Shown here one piece after another: positions 56,818 through 62,865 of a DNA stretch of 62,865 nt. The translations under genes were made by a program, and so were the position numbers. Position 1 is the stretch's first letter, and every line of letters begins with the position of its first letter. The notes under the pieces were generated by a model. That model was given only the letters and a program-made list of their open reading frames with translations, did no database searches and was not told the origin of the DNA. The stretch is from NCBI RefSeq assembly GCF_001434785.1, contig NZ_AZDT01000058.1:1-62865 (forward strand), in the 5' to 3' direction. The stretch comes from Levilactobacillus namurensis DSM 19117. Lineage in GTDB: Bacteria; Bacillota; Bacilli; Lactobacillales; Lactobacillaceae.

Positions 56818-59610
56818 TTAGTTTTCATCTGAATCATGGTTCGTTTCGCGTTGTTGCCGAACTTCTTGGCGGGTTGGCCGGGCGGAACGCTTAGCCTTAG
56901 GACCGCGACCAAAGTGGAAGTGGTAAGGCTTTTGCGCCGGAATGATCACGGACAACTTCCCAAAGGAAGCGGCCATCACAGGCAGGGCCAGGTTGAAGAC
57001 CACGGCCGTGATGATAGTGATCAGAGCAACGGCCGTCAGCACTTGCGAGGAAGCGGCAAGCAGCCCCAAGACACCCGCGATGATGATGAAGAGCGAGTGG
57101 CGCATGGTTTGGCCAGCTTCGGCGATGCCTGGTAAGAGCCAGTCTAGTAGGCCGGTCTGATTCAAGCGGTAGCTTAAGGCCAGCTGGGTCAACTCAACCA
57201 CTGCCAGAACGGTCACGGGAACAAAGGCCAGTAACGGAACTTGCCAGTTAAAGGTATCGTTCCCAGTCAGCCATTGCATTAGGACGTGCGTCAATTGATA
57301 CCCGATTCCGGCTGAGGCCAGGAAGGTCAAGAACCAGTAAGTGGATTGCAGGACCGACCGGCTGAAGAGGATTAACAAGAGGAAGGTCAGGCCGAAGACC
57401 AGGAGCAGAACCCGCACCAGATCGTGTTGGTACTGCCGCTGAATCGTTGCCATGACCACGGGTTGACCAGAGAAGGTCAGGTCAGCGTCTTTGAGTGACG
57501 TTCCCCGTAATTGACTAGTGGCCACACGTTTCAAGTTAGCCAGGGTCTTAGCCGTGGTCTTGGCGTTGGGTTCACGCTTCAGGGTAATCGTCAACGCCGT
57601 GGTCTTGACCTTGGTATCGGTGAAGTTGACCAGAGCTTGTTGGAAATCACCACTGGCAATTTGCGTTGGTGTCAGGTACAGCGACTTAGCAGCTTCCGAA
57701 GTTTGGAGCCCACCTAAGTAGGTGTACATCTGGGTCAGCGACGTGTTGAGCTTTTGAACCTGTTTCCGCGTCTGCTTTAAGCTAGCGTTGACCGCCTTGA
57801 TGCCGGTCTCGTAGGTGCTTAAGTTGGTGGAGACTGTGCCGGCTTCCGACGAGGTCGTGCTGATGGTGTTGGTCAACGTGTTCAGCTGACTCAACGCTGT
57901 GTTCAATTGTGAGTTGACCTGGTTCAGTTGCTTGACGTACCGGGCTGCCTTCTTAGAGGCGTTGCCGGAGGCCGTCGACGTGCTTTGGGCCGCCTGGATA
58001 GCCGATTGCAGCGAGCTGCTTTCCCCGGATAAGCGCGTCGCGGTGGTGGCGAGCTTATTAACTCGCTTGACTTCCGTGGTCAGGTCCTTTTGCTTAAGAT
58101 CGGACCGGTCACTCTTCAGGGACTTTTGAACCGACTTCAGCTGACCAATAACCCCAGACAGGTTGGTATCGAGGCTACTTAATTGGTTGGCAACGTAGTA
58201 CTGCGTGATAGGTTGACCCCCGGGTTGGGTGACCGAAGTGACGGCCGCTACCCCAGGTTGGGCCCGTAACTTCTTGGTCAGGTTATCCAGCTGGTACAAC
58301 TGGTTTTGATTGTCAAAACGTTGTTTATTTTGAATGTAGAGGGTCACAGGAGTGGACTTGCCTTGACCGAAGTGAGCACTCAAAATACGCGCGCCTTGCA
58401 CGGCTTGGTTGTTAGGAATATCTTGCGCGTTATTGTAGCTTAGTGGTTGGCGACTGCCAAAAGTGAACGCCCCGGCAAAGTACAGGACCACTAAAACGGC
58501 GATCCAAGGTTGCCATAGGCCAAACTTGGCTAAGTGGAACCATAGCTTGCGGTCCTTGAGTTCGGGCCGGGTCTTCTTCGGCCAGAAGAGGCTGTGCCCC
58601 AGCATGCCGGAGAAGACGGGGATCAACGTGACGCTTGCGATTCCGGTAATGGCAAAGCCGATTCCCAGGAGACTGTAAGCGCGAATCGTGGAGAAGTTAA
58701 AGAAGACTAAGCTGCCGAAGGCCAAAGTCAGGCTGAGCGTACTGATGAGCACGCGGTAGCCTAAGCTGTGGATGACCTGTGTGGTGGCGGCTTGACTCTC
58801 CACGCCGTCGTCGATACGATTCCGAAGTTCCCGGAAGAACCAGAAACTGGTCAGTAGCGTGAACAAACTGATGCCTAACAATAGGAAAATCGGCGTGTAT
58901 TCGGAATAGGCGAAGTTCCAGTGGTAGGCCAGGTTGGTCGCGAGACTGAGGGTCGAGATATAGCTGATCAGGATGGCCAAGAAGGTGATGATCGGGGCAA
59001 TCACGGAGGCAAACAGGATGCCCATGGCGACTAGCGCGATCAGGAGGGTCATTAAGATCACGATTAACGTAAACGACGAGATGTGTTGGTTGGCCGCGTC
59101 GTTGACGATCTCTGGACTCGTCACGTAGGTGTCTAGTCCAGCAGTGGCGATTTGACCATTCAGCTGACTAGCAATCGACCGAACGGGTCCTTGGTTATGA
59201 CTGACCGCCAATTGCACGATTTCGGTCGACTGGTCTTTAGACAGCAGTTGCGGCTTACTGGTTGGCGTGTTGGTAATGGTCGTGATTTTTTGAATCCCAT
59301 AGTAGCTGGCTTTCTTTTGCAGGGCCGACGTGGTCTTATTGATGGCGGCCTGCTGTTTGTTGGTCAGTTTACCGGTAGGATTGTTGAATACCGCGTTTAC
59401 GGTATAGGTCCCATCCAGATTGCGTCCCCAGTGGTTCTTGATCTGGGTGGCTTTGATAGGTTGACTCGTATTTGCCAGTTGCGGTTGACCATCATATTGG
59501 ATAATGGTATTAACGTTTGGTAAGGTAACAATGGCCGCAAAGACCACAACTAACCAGAATACGAGTGCGAAGATGCGGTTGTGATGGAACTTTCTAATCC
59601 GTTCTTGCAT
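56818..59610 (-). CDS. MMPL/RND-family membrane transporter
   Basis: 930 residues: two sets of membrane helices (about 1, 180-390 and 680-890), with large outside loops. The first loop is about 150 residues; the second contains a long Ser/Thr/Gln coiled-coil (about 480-630, LKSDRSDLKQKDLTTEV, TNTISTTSSEAGTVSTNLST). This matches YdfJ/MMPL exporters of lipids or drugs. C-terminal tail is rich in Arg. Likely energised by protons. Single gene. Confidence 0.87.
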   Translation of the reverse strand: MQERIRKFHHNRIFALVFWLVVVFAAIVTLPNVNTIIQYDGQPQLANTSQPIKATQIKNHWGRNLDGTYTVNAVFNNPTGKLTNKQQAAINKTTSALQKKASYYGIQKITTITNTPTSKPQLLSKDQSTEIVQLAVSHNQGPVRSIASQLNGQIATAGLDTYVTSPEIVNDAANQHISSFTLIVILMTLLIALVAMGILFASVIAPIITFLAILISYISTLSLATNLAYHWNFAYSEYTPIFLLLGISLFTLLTSFWFFRELRNRIDDGVESQAATTQVIHSLGYRVLISTLSLTLAFGSLVFFNFSTIRAYSLLGIGFAITGIASVTLIPVFSGMLGHSLFWPKKTRPELKDRKLWFHLAKFGLWQPWIAVLVVLYFAGAFTFGSRQPLSYNNAQDIPNNQAVQGARILSAHFGQGKSTPVTLYIQNKQRFDNQNQLYQLDNLTKKLRAQPGVAAVTSVTQPGGQPITQYYVANQLSSLDTNLSGVIGQLKSVQKSLKSDRSDLKQKDLTTEVKRVNKLATTATRLSGESSSLQSAIQAAQSTSTASGNASKKAARYVKQLNQVNSQLNTALSQLNTLTNTISTTSSEAGTVSTNLSTYETGIKAVNASLKQTRKQVQKLNTSLTQMYTYLGGLQTSEAAKSLYLTPTQIASGDFQQALVNFTDTKVKTTALTITLKREPNAKTTAKTLANLKRVATSQLRGTSLKDADLTFSGQPVVMATIQRQYQHDLVRVLLLVFGLTFLLLILFSRSVLQSTYWFLTFLASAGIGYQLTHVLMQWLTGNDTFNWQVPLLAFVPVTVLAVVELTQLALSYRLNQTGLLDWLLPGIAEAGQTMRHSLFIIIAGVLGLLAASSQVLTAVALITIITAVVFNLALPVMAASFGKLSVIIPAQKPYHFHFGRGPKAKRSARPTRQEVRQQRETNHDSDEN

Positions 59611-59744
59611 ATGTAATCTGAGTCCTCTCTAATCATCAGTTTCCTACCGTGCAAGTAGGTACAATTCATGCTTAATTCTACCATATTCATCTGCTGACGG
59701 CCTGAATTCGGGGCGATTTAATTAAAGTTAAGAAAGTCATATGG

Positions 59745-59772
59745 TTGACATCGTCGCAAAAGTCGGTAAAGT
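59745..59772 (+). promoter_or_regulatory. Promoter of the 77-residue gene and hydrolase
   Basis: Perfect -35 TTGACA (59745-59750) and TAAAGT (59767-59772), 16-base spacer. Confidence 0.55.
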
Positions 59773-59809
59773 AGGGTTACTTACCTTTTGATAGAAAGCA
59801 GGTGGCACT

Positions 59810-60043
59810 ATGGCGAAACATCGTCGGTCTTACCAGAGTCCGTTTGCCCCGTTGCTCACGGATCAACGGTTCGCTTTTGCAACGCAACTGGCCCACCAGG
59901 CGGGGATCGACCCCAGTCAGGTCCTCTTTGCGTACCTTCAACTAATGGCGACGGTTGCGACTAACGGTCAGACCGCTACGGTCAGCCAACAGCGAGAAAT
60001 CGACCGGCGTTTCCAGCAGTTCCTGGATGATGCCGCAGAATAA
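59810..60043 (+). CDS. Hypothetical protein, 77 residues
   Basis: Soluble, helical, with a basic start and a Gln-rich middle. Not recognised. GCAGGTGG precedes the ATG. It lies 20 bases before the choloylglycine-hydrolase-like gene, so both are probably on one transcript. Confidence 0.6.
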   Translation: MAKHRRSYQSPFAPLLTDQRFAFATQLAHQAGIDPSQVLFAYLQLMATVATNGQTATVSQQREIDRRFQQFLDDAAE

Positions 60044-60063
60044 TATGAAAGGAGTGCTGTGTC

Positions 60064-61041
60064 GTGTGTACCAGTATTTTACAGATTGCTAAGGATGGGA
60101 GCCACATCTTAGCCCGTACCATGGATTGGCACGTGATGCGTAGTATGCCGCTCTTTGCTCCCCGGGGCTACCAGTGGGAGAGCCTCTTTGACAACCGGGT
60201 GCATACGAACCGGTATGCGTTGATTGGTGGTGGCGGACCGCACGACCACGAGTTGGACGTCTCGGATGGCGTCAACGAGCGGGGACTGAGCGTGCAGAAG
60301 TTAACGTTTGCCAACGGCTCACACCTGGTGGAGACGCCCACGCCCGGCTTGGTTCAGTTGGCGCCGTTTGAATTCTCGTTCTATCTATTGGGCAACTTTG
60401 GCTCGATTGCGGAGATTGAAGACCACCTAGACGAGATTCAGTTGATGAGTGGCCGGTTAGCGGCGAACCAGATTGGCGACAGTGAGTTGCACTTTGCCGT
60501 GGTCGACCGGACGGGACGTACCGTGGTGATTGAACCCACGCACTTTCCCATGCGGGTCCGCGAGAACCCCTTGGGCGTGGTGACCAACAGTAAGAACTTT
60601 GAGTTGCAACTGGAACGGCTGGGGCAGTACGTGAACTACACGGATGAGTTCACGGCGGGGACGGTCCCGTTGAATGCGCCCCGGGTGACGACGGGCCGCT
60701 TCTCGGGCAAACCGGTGCCTAGCGGGTCGTACACCCCGGGCGGGCGGTTTGTCCGGGCGGCCTACTATAAGGAACGGGCCGATCTACCAGCGGACGAAAA
60801 AGAGGCCGTCATCAGTGCCTGGCATCTGCTAGACAGTGTGACGGTCCCTAAGAGTCATCAGTATCGACCGACGTATTCGGTCTACCGGGCGGCGACTTGT
60901 AGCGAGTCGTTGACCTATTACTTTCAGCCCTATAATCGGTTAGACGTGGTTCAGCTCCAGTTGAAGCCAGAAATGTTAACTTGGACACAGCCAAAATTTT
61001 ACCCGATTAAAAATGAATTTACTGTAACGACTTTAAATTAA
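60064..61041 (+). CDS. Choloylglycine hydrolase family enzyme (bile salt hydrolase / penicillin V acylase-like)
   Basis: 325 residues, Ntn hydrolase using Cys2 after removal of Met1. Residues of the family active site are visible: C2, R18, D21 (in LARTMDWH), an Asn in VTNSKNFELQLERL near 175 and an Arg in the GRFSGKPVPSGSYTPGGRFVRAAYY segment near 220-235. The match cannot separate bile salt hydrolase from penicillin V acylase or acyl-homoserine-lactone acylase. GTG start after AAAGGAG. Its end overlaps the convergent YdcF gene by nine bases. Confidence 0.87.
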   Translation: MCTSILQIAKDGSHILARTMDWHVMRSMPLFAPRGYQWESLFDNRVHTNRYALIGGGGPHDHELDVSDGVNERGLSVQKLTFANGSHLVETPTPGLVQLAPFEFSFYLLGNFGSIAEIEDHLDEIQLMSGRLAANQIGDSELHFAVVDRTGRTVVIEPTHFPMRVRENPLGVVTNSKNFELQLERLGQYVNYTDEFTAGTVPLNAPRVTTGRFSGKPVPSGSYTPGGRFVRAAYYKERADLPADEKEAVISAWHLLDSVTVPKSHQYRPTYSVYRAATCSESLTYYFQPYNRLDVVQLQLKPEMLTWTQPKFYPIKNEFTVTTLN

Positions 61042-62016
61042 CCACCAGATAAAATTAATTACGATCAAAGCCAACAACACGCTTCGGTGCAGGAGCGGGT
61101 GGAGCATGACGATAGCCAGAAATTCACGAGCCCAGGCCGTGGGGAGGTCATGCCAATCCGTGGGAGCTGCCTGACCAGGAATCCGGAGGCCTAAACGATG
61201 GGCCAAGATGCGGGTACGGAAGAGGTGGTAGTCACTGGTGACCACCACGACGCGGCCGCCTTGATGAGGTTGTTGCATCCACAGGCGTTGGCTGTTGCTG
61301 AGATTAGTCAGCGTGTTTGTGGCCGCCGTCTCCTGTAGAAGGGTGGCTTGTAGGTGGTGGCGGGTCAGATAGGCCGCCATAGCCGCAGCTTCAGAAATCG
61401 TCTCATCGGGTCCTTGACCGCCGGAAACAATCACGGTCACGGGCCCTTTTTGGGCGTTGGCTAAAGCCAGGGCTGTGTCGAGGCGTGATTGGAGGACCTG
61501 ACCGATCTGGTGGCCGTCGGCAAGGCCGGCGCCCAGAACTAGAATGGTATCGGCGCGGCGAACGTGCCAGCTCCAGGAACGGAGAAAGCCCACCAGGCTG
61601 GCTGCGTAAAGGCCCGCGAGATAAACACTGAAAATGGGGATGAAGGTCAGCCAAGGCCACAGCGTGTCGTTAAAGTGGCCCGTGCTGACGGCCCATAGCC
61701 ACCCGGCGCCGCCCAGTAGCCAGAGCCAGATGCCGATGAGAAGTCCGCGGGAAAGTCGTTCGGCTTTGCGGACCACCTGCCGTGGCCGAAATAAAATCAA
61801 GGCTAGCGTCAGACAGCCACTGGCGGCCATGATGAGGACCACGGCCCACCCAATCAGGGCCAGTCCGTGGGCCCAAGCGTGGTGGGAAAAGCTGGCAATC
61901 AGAATGATGGCACCGCCGGAGAAGCAGGTGACTAAAGCGCTGAAGATGCCGTGAGGTTGCCAGAAAGTAATCAAAGCAGTTAAACTGAGCAGAAACACGA
62001 TGGCGCTGAGAAGCAT
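61033..62016 (-). CDS. YdcF/SanA-family (DUF218) membrane protein
   Basis: 327 residues: five or so N-terminal helices, then a DUF218 domain with ADTILVLGAGLADGHQIGQVLQSRL near 170, VIVSGGQGPDE near 208, ETAATNTLTNLSNS near 240 and VVVTSDYHLFRT near 265, and a final membrane helix. Relatives (SanA, ElyC) affect envelope precursor lipids. GAAGGGAGGG upstream of the ATG. Confidence 0.87.
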   Translation of the reverse strand: MLLSAIVFLLSLTALITFWQPHGIFSALVTCFSGGAIILIASFSHHAWAHGLALIGWAVVLIMAASGCLTLALILFRPRQVVRKAERLSRGLLIGIWLWLLGGAGWLWAVSTGHFNDTLWPWLTFIPIFSVYLAGLYAASLVGFLRSWSWHVRRADTILVLGAGLADGHQIGQVLQSRLDTALALANAQKGPVTVIVSGGQGPDETISEAAAMAAYLTRHHLQATLLQETAATNTLTNLSNSQRLWMQQPHQGGRVVVVTSDYHLFRTRILAHRLGLRIPGQAAPTDWHDLPTAWAREFLAIVMLHPLLHRSVLLALIVINFIWWLI

Positions 62017-62070
62017 GGGGAAACCCTCCCTTCAGAAAAGTTAAGTTTTGTTGAGGCCTGATGAATTTGG

Positions 62071-62099
62071 TTGGTGTTGCGTCCCCGCCTGGGTATAAT
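62071..62099 (+). promoter_or_regulatory. Promoter of the glucosaminidase gene
   Basis: TTGGTG (62071-62076) and TATAAT (62094-62099), 17-base spacer. Confidence 0.6.
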
Positions 62100-62136
62100 T
62101 GACTCAAATAACTGTATGAGTATTGGGGGGACATTG

Positions 62137-62760
62137 GTGCCAAAACGTCGTCGAAGAAGTCAGCAACATCAGAACCATCCGGTAGCCGCGACTTGGATCT
62201 TTGTGATGATCCTGTTGGTCTTAGGTGGGGGGATGTTGCTTCGTGGAAATCTTAAAACGGTCATGGACATGGGTCAGGTTACCCGGACCAGTGAAAGTTC
62301 CTCGTCCGGGATATCGGCACAGCAGCAGGCCTTCATTAAGAAGATGGCCAAGCCTGCTGTTCGGGTATACCAGCAGAACGGCCAGGTCTTGCCTAGTATC
62401 GTAATTGCCCAGGCCATTCTGGAATCCAGTTGGGGCACCTCGTCGTTGTTCCTCCAAGCGAACAATCCGTTTGGGGTCAAGGGCGCTTATCAGGGAAAGA
62501 GCAAGTCGTTCCCAACCACTGAATATGTGGATAATAAAAAGATTACGGTTCAGGCTAATTTTCGGGATTATCCTAACCTGACAGCTGCTATTTTAGACCA
62601 TGATGCCTTGTTGAAGCAAAGCTATTTTAAGGGGACTGTCACGGATTACCAGACGGCGGCCAAGCTCCTGCAGACCAACGGCTACGCCACGGATCCCCAC
62701 TATGCCCGCAAGCTAACCAACGTCATCGCCACGTACAACCTCAACCAGTACGACACTTAA
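62137..62760 (+). CDS. GH73 endo-beta-N-acetylglucosaminidase, membrane-anchored
   Basis: About 207 residues: a basic cytoplasmic start, one membrane helix (about 20-38) and an outside GH73 domain that cuts the wall glycan. Catalytic Glu in SIVIAQAILESSWGTS near residue 92, NNPFGVKGAYQGKS near 108, TTEYVDNKKITVQANFRDYP near 125, and the YATDPHYARKLTNVI end. GTG at 62137 is chosen because GGGGGG lies seven bases upstream; TTG one codon earlier is possible. Confidence 0.87.
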   Translation: MPKRRRRSQQHQNHPVAATWIFVMILLVLGGGMLLRGNLKTVMDMGQVTRTSESSSSGISAQQQAFIKKMAKPAVRVYQQNGQVLPSIVIAQAILESSWGTSSLFLQANNPFGVKGAYQGKSKSFPTTEYVDNKKITVQANFRDYPNLTAAILDHDALLKQSYFKGTVTDYQTAAKLLQTNGYATDPHYARKLTNVIATYNLNQYDT

Positions 62761-62785
62761 ACTTAGGGGTTAGAAGTACCAGAAT

Positions 62786-62865
62786 TGCGGGTAAATCCGG
62801 CCCCGGCAACCGCTAGGGCCGTGACGCCCGTGGGCACGATTTCAAGCCTCACCCAACCCGTGAGT
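62786..62865 (+). repeat. Probable structured repeat, copy 4, cut by window end
   Basis: TCCGG, a GC-rich arm and the linker GACGCCCGTGGGCACGATTT followed by CAAG match the left half of the structured repeats; the right half lies outside the window. Confidence 0.45.

Noticed and set aside
61403-61954. Arg/Pro-rich frames over the YdcF gene
   Set aside because: Alternative frames of a gene with clear DUF218 motifs.
1-62865. CRISPR arrays, rRNA genes and intact prophage
   Set aside because: No regularly spaced repeats, no rRNA-like sequence and no phage structural or integrase genes were seen.

Overview
The window looks like an ordinary chromosomal segment of a fairly GC-rich lactobacillus (Lactobacillaceae, most like the Levilactobacillus/Lactiplantibacillus side of the family). 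The signs are the gene families (PerR with two VIT transporters, LtaS, YkoEDC/TenA, PotABCD, lactobacillus-type DUF915 hydrolases, many small Lys-rich secreted proteins), strong AGGAGG-type ribosome binding sites, frequent TTG/GTG starts and compact hairpin-plus-T-run terminators. No rRNA, CRISPR array, intact prophage or intact insertion sequence is visible. Species assignment is an inference.

Layout. 0.2-2.5 kb: PerR regulator, divergent from two VIT-type iron/manganese transporters, with PerR-box-like palindromes between them. 2.7-6.1 kb: amino-acid permease, acetyltransferase, 6-phosphogluconolactonase-like beta-propeller. 6.2-10.2 kb: a tightly coupled three-gene unit (nuclease/DinG-type helicase fusion, PD-(D/E)XK-like protein, sce7725-like protein) whose genes overlap by 4 bases each. 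10.3-11.3 kb: small orphans, including an HPr-like protein without the active-site histidine. 11.5-15.3 kb: pstSCAB phosphate importer behind a candidate Pho box. 15.4-19.2 kb: potABCD polyamine importer. 19.5-22.1 kb: acetyltransferase, pentapeptide-repeat protein, YaaA. 22.2-24.8 kb: three secreted proteins. 24.8-26.45 kb: an AT-rich scar between an 85-base imperfect direct repeat, one copy of which overlaps the 3' end of tRNA-Ala(CGC); it holds a DUF1648-like protein, two tiny membrane-protein genes (one frameshifted) and an IS30-like relic.

26.6-31.1 kb: NatAB-like ABC exporter, then xanthine permease under a purine riboswitch. 31.2-35.3 kb: asparaginase, a protein with four repeated beta-barrel-like units, zinc-ribbon and macro-domain proteins. 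35.5-40.4 kb: a catabolite-controlled short-chain dehydrogenase, then the thiamine-precursor unit ykoE-ykoD-ykoC-tenA under a TPP riboswitch. 40.6-50.7 kb: D-Ala-D-Ala carboxypeptidase, two HAD phosphatases, an odd PTS EIIC-like protein paired with a hydrolase, nucleoside hydrolase behind a cre-like site, PrsW protease, ferredoxin-NADP reductase-like flavoprotein. 51.3-62.8 kb: LtaS, phosphatase, NlpC/P60 hydrolase, MerR regulator, MMPL transporter, choloylglycine-hydrolase family enzyme, YdcF protein and a GH73 glucosaminidase.

The most unusual signal is a family of about 165-base intergenic elements (50.87-51.04, 56.11-56.28, 56.47-56.63 kb, probably another cut by the window end). Each is closed by a 17-18 bp stem and carries two internal hairpins. 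The stems differ completely in sequence between members yet stay paired, while short linker motifs are conserved. That covariation points to a selected RNA or DNA structure rather than a simple transposon relic. Two near-identical copies lie in opposite orientation around a 5.4 kb block of genes.
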